Source: Wohlfahrtiimonas sp. G9077
GTDB lineage: Bacteria > Pseudomonadota > Gammaproteobacteria > Cardiobacteriales > Wohlfahrtiimonadaceae
NCBI RefSeq assembly: GCF_002252155.1
Contig: NZ_NEFD01000001.1
Coordinates: forward strand, 558,001-622,000
Length of the DNA stretch: 64,000 nt
Reading direction: 5' to 3'
A program made the translations under genes and the position numbers. Below, one piece after another: positions 29,734-39,192 of this stretch. How positions within the stretch are numbered: position 1 is the stretch's first letter; each line of letters starts with the position of its first letter. The notes under the pieces are model-generated. The model ran no database searches, was not told the origin of the DNA, and saw only the letters and a program-made list of their open reading frames with translations.

Positions 29734-30906
29734 ATGCCCACGCATCGCAGAGATTTTTTAAAGCTCATGAGCCTTTTTTCCATAGCAACGAGCCTGCCTT
29801 TACTGCAAGCATGCAGCGAGCGTTTTGCCTTTAACCCGAATGCTCCACTGCGCATTGGCTATCTCCCCATCACCGATGCCACGCCATTGTTGGTGGCCAT
29901 TGATCAAAAAATGTTTGCCAAACGTGACATTGCCGTGGAAAAACCAGTTCTGTTTCGCAGCTGGGCACAATTGGTGGAGGCATTCATCAGCGGGCAAGTC
30001 AATGCCATTCATCTATTATCGCCCATGGCTGTTTGGCTGCGTTATGGCAGCACAGCGCCCGCAAAAGTCATCATGTGGAATCATATGGCCGGCTCTGCAT
30101 TGACAGTGTCGCCAGACATTGATCAAATCACAGATTTAGGCGGCAAAACCATTGCCATTCCATTTTGGTACTCCATTCACAATGTGGTGATCCAACACAT
30201 TTTACAAGCGCATCAACTGTCCATCACGCATCAAGCACCAAAGCGCCATGAAGTGCGCCTTGTCGTCATGGCGCCTTCTGACATGGTCGCTGCCCTTGCC
30301 ACGCGAAAAATTGCCGGCTTCATCGTGGCTGAACCCTTTAATGCCATGGCGGAAAACTTAAACATTGGCAAGATTTTACGATTCAGCGCCGATGTGTGGA
30401 AGGATCATGCCTGCTGTTTAACCTTAATGCATGATCATGACATTCATCATCGCCCTGAATGGGTCAGCAGCATTACAGAAGCTTTAATGGAGGCGCAAAT
30501 GTGGGCAAACACCCACCGCATTCAAACGGCACACATTCTCTCTAAACAAGGCACCCATCAATTCATGCCCCATGATGTTTCAGTATTGGAAAAAGTGCTC
30601 AATCCCGCACCCACCGATTGGCAGCGCTACATTGATGAGAAAATCATTCGTCATCCTGAATGGCAACAAAGCCGCATCGCCTTTCAACCGTATCCCTATC
30701 GCAGCTATACAGAAACATTAATCAGCCTATTGCAAAAGACGCACATGGCAGGCGTGAACCGCTTTTTGTATGATCTTGATCCCTCAATGGTGGCCGATGA
30801 TCTTGTGAATGATCGCTTCATCAAAGCAGCACTCATCAAACATCATGCCTTTGAGGCATTTAATCTGCCAGAACATTTGACTCGTCAAGAGCTCATTGTT
30901 GTCTAA
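29734..30906 (+). CDS. ABC transporter substrate-binding lipoprotein, NrtA/CmpA/SsuA-like
   Basis: A 390-residue protein with twin arginines (HRRDFLKL, Arg5-Arg6) followed by a lipobox-like LPLLQAC (Cys27), so it may be exported by Tat and lipid-anchored. The mature part begins LRIGYLPITDATPLLVAIDQKMFAKRDI, as in NrtA/CmpA and sulfonate-binding proteins, and has the loop DLGGKTIAIPFWYSIHN. Binding specificity cannot be read off; family members take nitrate, bicarbonate, sulfonates or aromatic compounds. It follows its ATPase by 9 bases. Confidence 0.87.
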   Translation: MPTHRRDFLKLMSLFSIATSLPLLQACSERFAFNPNAPLRIGYLPITDATPLLVAIDQKMFAKRDIAVEKPVLFRSWAQLVEAFISGQVNAIHLLSPMAVWLRYGSTAPAKVIMWNHMAGSALTVSPDIDQITDLGGKTIAIPFWYSIHNVVIQHILQAHQLSITHQAPKRHEVRLVVMAPSDMVAALATRKIAGFIVAEPFNAMAENLNIGKILRFSADVWKDHACCLTLMHDHDIHHRPEWVSSITEALMEAQMWANTHRIQTAHILSKQGTHQFMPHDVSVLEKVLNPAPTDWQRYIDEKIIRHPEWQQSRIAFQPYPYRSYTETLISLLQKTHMAGVNRFLYDLDPSMVADDLVNDRFIKAALIKHHAFEAFNLPEHLTRQELIVV

Positions 30907-30921
30907 CGCATCGAGGCACTT

Positions 30922-31668
30922 ATGAAACAACATCCTCTTATTTTAAATCTGATTGGCTTAATGATTCTGCTCGGTGCATGGTCCCTTGGCATTACACTGT
31001 TGACAGAACGCATTCCACTGGCAAAATTATTGGCGCCCACGCCCACTTTTACACATTTGTATGATTTATTGATGCACAATATCCTCACCGAACACATTGT
31101 GGCAAGTATGGTACGCGTGGCCGTCAGTTTATTGTTAGCCATTGCCATTGGTGTACCGATTGGCATGATCATTGGTCAATCAAAATGGCTAGAAACCATG
31201 AGCAGCGGCGCCTTTCAACTGCTTCGCATGATTTCACCGCTCTCTTGGATGCCCATTGTGGTGATGCTCCTTGGCATTGGCAATGCGCCCATCTTCTTTT
31301 TACTCACATTTGCAGCGATTTGGCCCATCATCATGAGTACAATTGCTGGCATTAAGAGCATTAACCCCAATTGGTTACAACTTGGGTATTCCCTCAGTGC
31401 GACGCGTTTTGAGATGCTCAGATACATTATTTTCCCCGCCATTTTAACCGCGGTGCTCAATGGCCTGCGTTTAGCCATTGGTGTTGTTTGGATTGTATTG
31501 GTGCCTTGTGAGATGCTCGGCGTGAATGAAGGGCTGGGTTATTTTATTTTAGATACGCGTGATCGACTTGCCTATTCAGAGTTGATGGCCGCGATTGTGC
31601 TCATCGGTTTAATGGGTTGGGCACTCGATGCCCTTGCCCGCGCCTTTCGTCAGGATTGGTTAAAATAA
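30922..31668 (+). CDS. ABC transporter permease, SsuC/NrtB-like
   Basis: A 248-residue inner-membrane permease with about six helices. The EAA-type loop is in LGYSLSATRFEMLRYIIFPAILTAVLNGLRLAIGVVWIVLV, characteristic of nitrate/sulfonate/taurine permeases. AGMKSI-like TIAGIKSINPNWLQ precedes it. It is the last gene of the six-gene operon and a terminator follows 8 bases after the stop. Confidence 0.9.
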   Translation: MKQHPLILNLIGLMILLGAWSLGITLLTERIPLAKLLAPTPTFTHLYDLLMHNILTEHIVASMVRVAVSLLLAIAIGVPIGMIIGQSKWLETMSSGAFQLLRMISPLSWMPIVVMLLGIGNAPIFFLLTFAAIWPIIMSTIAGIKSINPNWLQLGYSLSATRFEMLRYIIFPAILTAVLNGLRLAIGVVWIVLVPCEMLGVNEGLGYFILDTRDRLAYSELMAAIVLIGLMGWALDALARAFRQDWLK

Positions 31669-31674
31669 GTATCA

Positions 31675-31699
31675 AAAAACCCGCAATCATGCGGGTTTT
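31675..31699. terminator. Bidirectional intrinsic terminator
   Basis: Stem AAAACCCGCA (31676-31685) / TGCGGGTTTT (31690-31699), loop ATCA. It ends the ABC operon on the plus strand and guaA on the minus strand. Confidence 0.85.
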
Positions 31700-31723
31700 A
31701 ATTTAAATGCATTCAATTGAGTC

Positions 31724-33253
31724 TTATTCCCACTCCACCGTTGCAGGTGGCTTACTTGTGATGTCATACACAATGCGGTTCACATGTTTCACTTCATTGA
31801 CGATGCGCACAGAGATTTTTTGTAAAATGTCCCATGGAATGCGGGCAAAGTCTGCCGTCATGCCATCAATGGATGTGATCGCACGAATGGCAATCGTATA
31901 ATCATAAGTACGGCCATCGCCCATCACGCCAACGCTTTTAAGGCCTGTTAATACTGTAAAATACTGCCAAATGTCACGATCTAATCCAGCTTTGGCGATC
32001 TCTTCACGTAAAATGAGGTCACTGTCACGCACGATTTCTAATTTATCTTCCGTGATGTCACCTAAAATACGAATGGCCAAACCTGGTCCTGGGAACGGTT
32101 GACGCCACACTAAATGCGCTGGCATGCCAAGCTCTTCACCGAGTAGACGCACTTCATCTTTAAATAAAGTGTTAAGGGGTTCAATCAATTTGAACTTCAT
32201 ATCTTCAGGTAAACCACCCACATTATGGTGTGATTTAATGGTTTGTGCTGTGGCTGTACCACTTTCAATGATGTCTGTGTACAAGGTGCCTTGTGCTAAG
32301 AAATCAATGTCTTTTAACTTTTGCGACTCTTCATCAAAGAGATAAATGAACTCATTGCCGATGATTTTACGTTTCGTTTCAGGATCAGACACACCCGCCA
32401 ATTTACCTAAGAAACGTTCTTTAGCATCCACTTTGATGATGTTTAAGCCAAATTTACCGCTTAAGTTGTTCATCACTTCTTCGGCTTCACCTTTACGAAG
32501 CATGCCGTGATCCACAAAGATACAGGTCAATTGCTCGCCAATGGCTCTGTGTAACAATACGCCCACAACGCTTGAATCCACACCGCCAGAGAGTGCCAAC
32601 AACACTTTTTTATCACCCACTGTTTCGCGAATGGTTTTGATTTGTTGGTCAATGAAGTTTTCCATTTTCCAATCACCATGGCAGCCACAAACGTTTAAGG
32701 CAAAGTTTTTCAATAAATCAAAGCCTTTTTCAGAGTGCTTCACTTCCGGATGGAACTGAACGCCAAACCATTTTTTCTCTTTGTTTTCAATTGCGGCAAT
32801 TGGGCAATCGTCACTGGTGGCGACAACTTCAAAGCCTTCAGGAATTTTTGTCACCAAGTCACCATGGCTCATCCACACCACGTGCTCTTCAGGTAAGCCA
32901 TTTAACAATAATGCATCTTTTTGCGTGTGTTTTAACAACGCTTTACCATATTCACTGTGATCCGCTTTAGAAACTGTGCCGCCCAATGAATCACTCATCA
33001 ACTGCATGCCATAACAAATGCCAAGCACAGGCACGCCTAAATTGAAGATTTCCATGTCAATTTTAAAGGCATCTTCAGCATACACACTGTTTGGACCACC
33101 GGATAAAATGATGCCGCTTGGCGCCATTTTTTTGATCTCTTCTGCAGTTGTTGTGTGCGCAATGAGCTCGGAAAATACACCAATCTCACGAATACGACGA
33201 GCAATCAACTGATTATATTGGCTACCGAAATCCAAAACGACTATATTTTCCAT
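31724..33253 (-). CDS. guaA: GMP synthase (glutamine-hydrolysing)
   Basis: Converts XMP to GMP; 509 residues. The class I amidotransferase domain has the nucleophile Cys80 (GICYGMQ) with His168 and Glu170 (FHPE). The ATP-pyrophosphatase domain has LSGGVDSS (221-228), and the C-terminal dimerisation domain ends TVEWE. AAGGAAG precedes the ATG, and TATAAT lies on the minus strand at 33289-33294. guaB is not adjacent. Confidence 0.97.
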   Translation of the reverse strand: MENIVVLDFGSQYNQLIARRIREIGVFSELIAHTTTAEEIKKMAPSGIILSGGPNSVYAEDAFKIDMEIFNLGVPVLGICYGMQLMSDSLGGTVSKADHSEYGKALLKHTQKDALLLNGLPEEHVVWMSHGDLVTKIPEGFEVVATSDDCPIAAIENKEKKWFGVQFHPEVKHSEKGFDLLKNFALNVCGCHGDWKMENFIDQQIKTIRETVGDKKVLLALSGGVDSSVVGVLLHRAIGEQLTCIFVDHGMLRKGEAEEVMNNLSGKFGLNIIKVDAKERFLGKLAGVSDPETKRKIIGNEFIYLFDEESQKLKDIDFLAQGTLYTDIIESGTATAQTIKSHHNVGGLPEDMKFKLIEPLNTLFKDEVRLLGEELGMPAHLVWRQPFPGPGLAIRILGDITEDKLEIVRDSDLILREEIAKAGLDRDIWQYFTVLTGLKSVGVMGDGRTYDYTIAIRAITSIDGMTADFARIPWDILQKISVRIVNEVKHVNRIVYDITSKPPATVEWE

Positions 33254-33409
33254 CGCGCTTCCTTATCTAATCTCTCTGCAAAAGGATTATTATAGCGGAT
33301 TTATTGACCAACCTTGCGATTAATATTATAAAAAACTGCAAAAAAATTGATTAAATATCAATCGCTCCTTGCTATAGTGGATGATCCCTCTTCATTTGGA
33401 GTACGCGCA

Positions 33410-34561
33410 ATGAAAATAGAGACACAACTCACACAATTAGGCCGCGATCCCTCTCAACAAACAGGTTTTGTCAATGGCCCGATTTATCGAGGTTCCACCG
33501 TTGTGTATCCCACAATGGATGATCTGATCAATCGCCGTGCAGAATTTACTTATGGCACCGCCGGCACGCCCACAATCCGTGATCTTGAAAATGCATGGAC
33601 AGCGCTGACAGGCGGCGCTGGTACTGTATTATCGCCCTCCGGCTTAGGCGCCATTGCCCTCGCCTTATTGACCACCTTAAAAAGTGGCGATCATCTATTA
33701 ATGCCGGATTCTGTCTATTCCCCAAGCCGAGCATTTTGTGATGATTTTTTACAAAAAATGAATGTGCGCACCACTTATTATGATCCACTCATTAAAGATG
33801 AAATCACCACGCTTTTTGAGAAAAATACCACTGTCCTATTTTTAGAATCCCCCGGTTCTCAAACCTTTGAAGTGCAAGATGTGCCGCGCCTGACTGCCCT
33901 TGCCCATCAACACAACATCACCACCATCATTGACAACACTTGGGCAACGCCGCTCTTTTTTGATGCTCATCGTCACGGTTGTGATCTCTCCATTGAAGCT
34001 GGCACCAAATATTTAGGCGGTCACTCGGATCTATTGCTTGGGCTGATCTCTGCAAATGCCGCATGGTTTCCAAAACTTCGAAAAACCTATGATCTTTTTG
34101 CGATGCTGCCAGGCGCTGAAGATTGCTTTTTAGCTTTAAGGGGATTAAGAACCCTCAGCATTCGTGTGAAAGAGGCTGAAAAACGCGCGTTAGCGATGGC
34201 GAACTGGCTCAAAACTTTACCCGAAGTGGCCAAAGTCCTGCATCCTGCTTTGCCTGATTGCCCTGGCCATGAGATTTGGCAGCGCGATTTTACCGGCAGC
34301 ACAGGACTTTTTTCCATCTTATTAACACCTGGTTTTACGCAGCAAAACCTCGCGCACATGCTTGATCATATGAAAATTTTTTCCATGGGTTATTCATGGG
34401 GCGGCTTTGAGAGTTTGATCATTCCATTTGATTGCAGCACCTATCGCACGGCGACACAATGGCAAACCGATGCCCTTGCCCTGCGCTTACAAATCGGGCT
34501 TGAAGATGTTGAGGATCTAAAAGCCGACTTAGCTGCTGGCTTTGCGCGTTTACACGCATAA
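33410..34561 (+). CDS. metC: Cystathionine beta-lyase (Cys/Met metabolism PLP enzyme)
   Basis: A 383-residue PLP enzyme of the gamma family. The PLP lysine is Lys200 in SIEAGTKYLGGHSD and Asp175 (IIDNTW) binds the pyridine nitrogen. FTYGTAGTPTIRDLE and the C-terminal FSMGYSWGGFESLI fit the cystathionine beta-lyase branch, which makes homocysteine for methionine synthesis. The start at 33410 follows GGAG and matches the usual MKIETQL beginning; TATAGT at 33373-33378 may be the -10 element. Confidence 0.88.
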   Translation: MKIETQLTQLGRDPSQQTGFVNGPIYRGSTVVYPTMDDLINRRAEFTYGTAGTPTIRDLENAWTALTGGAGTVLSPSGLGAIALALLTTLKSGDHLLMPDSVYSPSRAFCDDFLQKMNVRTTYYDPLIKDEITTLFEKNTTVLFLESPGSQTFEVQDVPRLTALAHQHNITTIIDNTWATPLFFDAHRHGCDLSIEAGTKYLGGHSDLLLGLISANAAWFPKLRKTYDLFAMLPGAEDCFLALRGLRTLSIRVKEAEKRALAMANWLKTLPEVAKVLHPALPDCPGHEIWQRDFTGSTGLFSILLTPGFTQQNLAHMLDHMKIFSMGYSWGGFESLIIPFDCSTYRTATQWQTDALALRLQIGLEDVEDLKADLAAGFARLHA

Positions 34562-34596
34562 AAAAACCTCAGGCTGAGGAGTCAGCCTGAGGCATT
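34562..34596. terminator. Strong hairpin terminator between metC and tyrP-like gene
   Basis: An 11-bp perfect stem, CCTCAGGCTGA (34567-34577) / TCAGCCTGAGG (34582-34592), loop GGAG. The run of T is long on the minus strand and weak on the plus strand, so it mainly ends the tyrP-like transcript. Confidence 0.85.
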
Positions 34597-34604
34597 TTCA
34601 AAAA

Positions 34605-35825
34605 TTATCCCACCACTTTTGGCAGAACATCTGTAAAAATTGAGAGTAAATATGCCACCATAATGATCACGGCAAAGGCAATGGCAAGCACCAATGAGAT
34701 TGTCCCGCCGCGTGTGTGATCGCCTTCAGGGTGCAATTGACGTGATTTATGCGCCATCATCACCGGTAAAATGACGCCGATGAAGGCAAAGATGATCCCC
34801 GCAAAGGCAAATGCACTTAAGAAGATTTGCGGATACGTAAAGCCCACAATGATCGGCGGCACAAAGGTGATCAAACCAATGGTGATGCGATCATGACGCA
34901 ATTTAAAGTGCATCAATAAATCCTTCACCGCATTTGATAAGCCAAGCGCGACGCCAATGTACGAGGTGATCAATGCTAACAGTGAGAAAATGCGCACCAT
35001 TTCTGCGATCACTAAACTGCCCGTCGTGACACGAAACGCCTCAATCAAGCCATTTAAACTTGGGTTTTTATTCAAAACTTCAATCAATACCGATTGCTTT
35101 AACACGCCGTGCGTAGAGAACTGCCACACCACATAAATGATGAAAATGGCGGTTGCCCCAAGGATACAGGCAATCTTCACTTTTTTATGATCGCCACCTA
35201 AATATTCATTGATGGTGGGCGTGCAGATGTGGAAGCCAAATGTCATGAAAAATACGGGCATTGCAGAGAAAAAGAGTAAGTTATTCGTGGGCGCAGCTTG
35301 CAAATTTTCAAAGGAAACTTTATTAAGAAGCACCGCTAAAATCACCACAAAGATGATGATTTTTAAGCTAAAGGAGATGCGGTTGGCAACATCTGCCAAG
35401 GAAATGCCCACTGTGACAATGGCACCTAAGCCAATCGCGAAGATTAAAGAGGCAATTTTTTGCACGATGTGTGGATTACTCACCATTGATTCAGGCAAAA
35501 TGCCCATCAATAAGTCGCCACTGCCCGTCACATAGGCAGTTAACACCGCATACATAAAGAATAACAAAACAAAGTTTACAAATAAGCGCCCTGCTGAGCC
35601 AAAATATTGTTCTGCTAAGGTTGCAATGCCAGCATCTTTACTGTTGTATTGGTGCACCTCTGCATAGAGAACCGCTGTAAATGTCAGTAAAATCCATAAC
35701 AGCGTCAAAAGGGTGAATGTCAATCCAAACCCCATCTGTGCGGATGTTAAGGGCATTGCCAACATCCCTGCCCCCACCGCGGTGCCCGCAATGATGAGCG
35801 TACTGCCTAAAACCTTATTCTTCAT
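34605..35825 (-). CDS. Aromatic amino acid transporter, TyrP/Mtr family
   Basis: A 406-residue inner-membrane symporter with about 11 helices. LGSTLIIAGTAVGAGMLAMPLTSAQMGF is the first-helix signature of the HAAAP family (TyrP, Mtr, TnaB). Tyrosine or tryptophan is the likely substrate, but the sequence alone does not decide. It diverges from dadA across a 299-base gap. Confidence 0.87.
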   Translation of the reverse strand: MKNKVLGSTLIIAGTAVGAGMLAMPLTSAQMGFGLTFTLLTLLWILLTFTAVLYAEVHQYNSKDAGIATLAEQYFGSAGRLFVNFVLLFFMYAVLTAYVTGSGDLLMGILPESMVSNPHIVQKIASLIFAIGLGAIVTVGISLADVANRISFSLKIIIFVVILAVLLNKVSFENLQAAPTNNLLFFSAMPVFFMTFGFHICTPTINEYLGGDHKKVKIACILGATAIFIIYVVWQFSTHGVLKQSVLIEVLNKNPSLNGLIEAFRVTTGSLVIAEMVRIFSLLALITSYIGVALGLSNAVKDLLMHFKLRHDRITIGLITFVPPIIVGFTYPQIFLSAFAFAGIIFAFIGVILPVMMAHKSRQLHPEGDHTRGGTISLVLAIAFAVIIMVAYLLSIFTDVLPKVVG

Positions 35826-36124
35826 AGTCTAACCTTACTCTAAAACCCCAAATAAAATATCATCAAATAGCATACGCTAAAATGGTCAAAAACGAATAGT
35901 GATTTGTCAAATGTCTGCTTTATAAGATCAATCAAACAATTATCATACATTCGGCCATTTGATAATGATCTAATCTTACGCATTAATTCTTGAGAAACTT
36001 CAAAAGTACTACATTTTCTCTCAAAATGCCGCTATAGTGATACGCCGGTTCTAGACAGATCATGGTCAAAGCCTGCGCTTACAAAGTGCCCGCTTTGTTG
36101 TATATCATCAATATAGGAGGTTTC
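35826..36124. promoter_or_regulatory. Divergent control region of the tyrP-like gene and dadA
   Basis: No gene was seen here. The stretch is AT-rich and holds an inverted repeat, ATTATCA (35939-35945) / TGATAAT (35960-35966), with a 14-base centre. A TATAGT at 36033-36038 is a candidate -10 for dadA, and AATATAGGAGG at its end is the dadA ribosome site. No TyrR box (TGTAAA-N6-TTTACA) was recognised. Confidence 0.4.
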
Positions 36125-37381
36125 ATGAACATCATCATTTTAGGTGCTGGTGTTATTGGTGTCACTCAAGCTTATTACCTTGCCAAAAAAGGGTACAAAG
36201 TTACTGTATTTGAGCGCCACGAAGGTCCGGCGCTTGACACAAGTCACGCCAATGCAGGTCAAATTTCACCGGGTTATGCCACACCGTGGGCAGCGCCTGG
36301 CATTCCATTTAAAGCCATCAAATGGATGCTCGAAAAGCATGCACCTTTAGCCATTCGCCCAACGGCTGACTTGAACCAATACAAGTTTATGTGGGACATG
36401 TTCCTAAACTGTAATAAAGAGAAATATGCCATCAACAAATCACGCTTGGTTCGCTTATCCGAATACAGCCGTGACTGCTTGATCAAACTGCGCGAAGATA
36501 CAGGCATTTACTACGAAAACCGCTCATTGGGCACCACGCAATTATTGCGCACGAAAAAGCAAATGGAAGGCATCAAAGCTGACTTAGAAGTCCTTGAAAA
36601 ATTCAATGTGCCTTTTGAAGTGTTAGATGCGCAAGGCATTTTAAATGTAGAGCCCGGTTTAAAGCACTCTGTGAATAAATTAGAAGGTGGCTTACGTTTA
36701 CCAAATGATGAAACAGGCGACTGCTTCTTATTCACCAACCGCTTAGCAGACATTGCAAAAACCATCGGCGTTGAATTTAAATTCAACCAAACGGTGGAAG
36801 ACATCATCATCGAAAATAAAAAAGTCAAAGGCATTCGTGCTAATGGTGAAGAATATGATGCGGACATCGTGGTGGATTGCCTTGGCACATACACGCCATT
36901 CTTATTGAAAAAAATCGGCATTAAAGCGCCCATTTATCCATTAAAAGGCTACTCTTTAACCGCTGACATCATCGATGAGAATGCATCCCCAACCTCAACC
37001 ATTTTGGATGAAACGTATAAAATCGCCATCACGCGCTTTGATAAACGCATCCGCATTGGTGGTATGGCGGAAATTTCTGGCTATCAGATCAATCTCAATC
37101 CAAAGCGCCGCGCAACCTTAGAATTTGTCACAGAAGATCTCTTCCCGGGTGCGGGTAACTTAAAAACTGCCATCTTCTGGTCAGGCTTGCGCCCGAAAAC
37201 GCCAGACAGTACACCGATCATTGGCGGCACAGAGTTTGAAAACTTCTACATCAACGCAGGTCACGGCACATTGGGCTGGACACAATCTTGCGGTTCTGCC
37301 TCTTATTTGTCAGACATCATCGCAGGCAATAAACCTGAAATCAGCACAGAAGGTTTAGACATCTCCCGTTATGCTAAATAA
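36125..37381 (+). CDS. dadA: D-amino acid dehydrogenase
   Basis: A membrane-associated FAD enzyme that oxidises D-amino acids, chiefly D-alanine, and feeds electrons to quinone; 418 residues. The FAD-binding GAGVIGVTQAYYLAKKGYKVTVFE is at the N-terminus. SHANAGQISPGYATPWAAPG and the C-terminal GHGTLGWTQSCGSA are DadA signatures. The ATG at 36125 follows AGGAGG at good spacing; the frame is open upstream but would begin in the promoter region. No alanine racemase gene (dadX) follows. Confidence 0.93.
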   Translation: MNIIILGAGVIGVTQAYYLAKKGYKVTVFERHEGPALDTSHANAGQISPGYATPWAAPGIPFKAIKWMLEKHAPLAIRPTADLNQYKFMWDMFLNCNKEKYAINKSRLVRLSEYSRDCLIKLREDTGIYYENRSLGTTQLLRTKKQMEGIKADLEVLEKFNVPFEVLDAQGILNVEPGLKHSVNKLEGGLRLPNDETGDCFLFTNRLADIAKTIGVEFKFNQTVEDIIIENKKVKGIRANGEEYDADIVVDCLGTYTPFLLKKIGIKAPIYPLKGYSLTADIIDENASPTSTILDETYKIAITRFDKRIRIGGMAEISGYQINLNPKRRATLEFVTEDLFPGAGNLKTAIFWSGLRPKTPDSTPIIGGTEFENFYINAGHGTLGWTQSCGSASYLSDIIAGNKPEISTEGLDISRYAK

Positions 37382-37404
37382 GTGACACAAAAACATTCAC
37401 ACAT

Positions 37405-37434
37405 AAAAAAAGGTCCATTGAGGACCTTTTTTTT
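37405..37434. terminator. Bidirectional intrinsic terminator
   Basis: AGGTCC (37411-37416) / GGACCT (37422-37427), loop ATTGA, flanked by six A and a run of T. It separates dadA from the convergent NSS transporter gene. Confidence 0.85.
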
Positions 37435-37444
37435 CATGCTTGAT

Positions 37445-38806
37445 TTACACAAAGTTCATAATGGCGATCACAGCGATCAACAATGGAATGCAATATTTGA
37501 TGTAATAGAACAATGGAACGGCCAATTTATTGTTCACAGTGCCATCATTGGTGATCTCTTCGATCATCGCGGCACGCTTTAACACAAAGCCAATGAAGAT
37601 ACAGGATAAGAAGCTCGTCAATACGAAAAAGACGTTTGCACTGATGCTGTCAAAGGCATCAAAAATCGTCATGCCAAAGATTCTAACATCGTGCCAAGGA
37701 CCATCGGACAAAATGCTTGGTAAGTTACCAAGTAAGAAGATCACCGCTAAAGTGATGAACGTTGCAAAGCGACGGCTCACCGGCGTTTTTTCCACCAATG
37801 TGGTGATGATCACTTCATAGATGGTTAAAGATGTGGTCAATGCAGCCAACAATAACAACGTAAAGAAGGCCAAGCCCACAACTGTACCAAATGGCATGCT
37901 TGAGAAAACAACCGGCAACGCTTGGAACACCAACGTTGGGCCCGCGCTTGGCTCAAGGCCGCCTGAGAACAATGCAGGGAAAATCACAAAGCCAAGCATC
38001 AATGGAATCATGGTGTTGATCACACCTGTGATGATGCTGATGCGCGCCATATTCTCTTTCTTATTTAAATAAGAGGATAAAGTGATCATCACACCAAAGC
38101 CTAAGCTCAACGCAAAGAAGACTTGACCCAATGCTTGAAGGAAAATATTTGGGCTGATTTTGCTAAAGTCCGGCACAAGGTAGAATTTAACCCCCGCGGA
38201 TGCACCCGGTAATTGTAATGAATAGATCACCATCACGATCAATAGAATTAAGAAGATCGGCATGATGCGCGAGATCAATTTCTCAATCCCTTGAATGATC
38301 CCTTTGGTCAAAATGTAATAGTTGATGCCCACAAATAACAAGGTGTAGATGCTGATTTTCCAAGAGTCAGAGATGGAGTCTTTAAAGAATGTGGCAATTT
38401 CACGGTTATCGATTTTTTGAGATAAGTCGATCGAGCCCATCGCAATGTCAGCAATGTAGCCGAATACCCAGCCGCCCAGCACCATGTAATAGGCCAAAAT
38501 ACCAAAGGCACCCAAAATGGCAAAAACACCAATACCCTTCCACCATTTTGAGATGGGATTGGGTAAATTGCCGCGACCGAAGGCATCGATGGTATTGGTA
38601 TGCAAGCGACGCCCAATGATGTGTTCTGCCATTAGCATCGGCACGCCAAGGACGATCATCGCTAAAATGAAGACCAATAAATAAGCGCCGCCGCCATTTT
38701 GCCCCACTTGATAAGGGAAGCGCCACGTGGCACCAAATCCGATCGTTGCGCCCGCCACTGTTGAGATGTACAGCAGCTGGTTACTCCAACTCTCACGCTT
38801 TGACAT
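37445..38806 (-). CDS. Neurotransmitter:sodium symporter family transporter
   Basis: A 453-residue inner-membrane protein of the NSS (SNF, LeuT-fold) family. SNQLLYISTVAGATIGFGATWRFPYQVGQNGGGAYLL is the first-helix signature, with the unwound Gly-rich region that binds sodium and substrate. About 11 helices are visible. Bacterial members import amino acids with sodium; the substrate here is not evident. GGAGG precedes the ATG. Confidence 0.9.
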   Translation of the reverse strand: MSKRESWSNQLLYISTVAGATIGFGATWRFPYQVGQNGGGAYLLVFILAMIVLGVPMLMAEHIIGRRLHTNTIDAFGRGNLPNPISKWWKGIGVFAILGAFGILAYYMVLGGWVFGYIADIAMGSIDLSQKIDNREIATFFKDSISDSWKISIYTLLFVGINYYILTKGIIQGIEKLISRIMPIFLILLIVMVIYSLQLPGASAGVKFYLVPDFSKISPNIFLQALGQVFFALSLGFGVMITLSSYLNKKENMARISIITGVINTMIPLMLGFVIFPALFSGGLEPSAGPTLVFQALPVVFSSMPFGTVVGLAFFTLLLLAALTTSLTIYEVIITTLVEKTPVSRRFATFITLAVIFLLGNLPSILSDGPWHDVRIFGMTIFDAFDSISANVFFVLTSFLSCIFIGFVLKRAAMIEEITNDGTVNNKLAVPLFYYIKYCIPLLIAVIAIMNFV

Positions 38807-39133
38807 AAATCCTCCAGTACATTTAATTTTTTATTATAACGTCATGTAATTGTCTTGATGGTCTCATTTTTTGAGCAACTATTGGCAAAGACAGCACCAA
38901 TAAGCACATTTCAACTACATTCATACTAAATTTAAGTGGGTTGTCCACAAAAATGTGATTCGATAAGGTATTACATAAGGGCTCGACAATTCAAGTGCTT
39001 TTACCATTATTTTTTATACATTCATGCATATTTATAAATAAACAATGGGTTAAATAAAATAAACGCGGTCTGACGGCATGATTTTAACTACGATATCACT
39101 ACAAAAATAAATACATTTGGCCACATAAATTGT
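38807..39133. other. Intergenic region without recognised gene
   Basis: About 330 AT-rich bases between the divergent NSS and EamA genes. A TATAAT on the minus strand (38832-38837) may serve the NSS gene. I see no open frame of note, no RNA gene and no long repeat. Confidence 0.5.
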
Positions 39134-39162
39134 TTGACCTTGCATGCAAGCCATTCTACTAT
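39134..39162 (+). promoter_or_regulatory. Promoter with a palindrome in the spacer, for the EamA gene
   Basis: TTGACC (39134-39139), a 17-bp spacer and TACTAT (39157-39162). The bases CTTGCATGCAAG (39139-39150) are a perfect 12-bp palindrome between the two elements, a typical place for a repressor site. Confidence 0.6.
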
Positions 39163-39192
39163 CATGAATCCATTTAATTTTTTGATCTATCC

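Noticed and set aside
28924-31668. Calling the ABC genes ssuB/ssuA/ssuC or a nitrate transporter
   Set aside because: No sulfonate monooxygenase (SsuD) or nitrate reductase gene is nearby, and the binding protein alone does not define the substrate.
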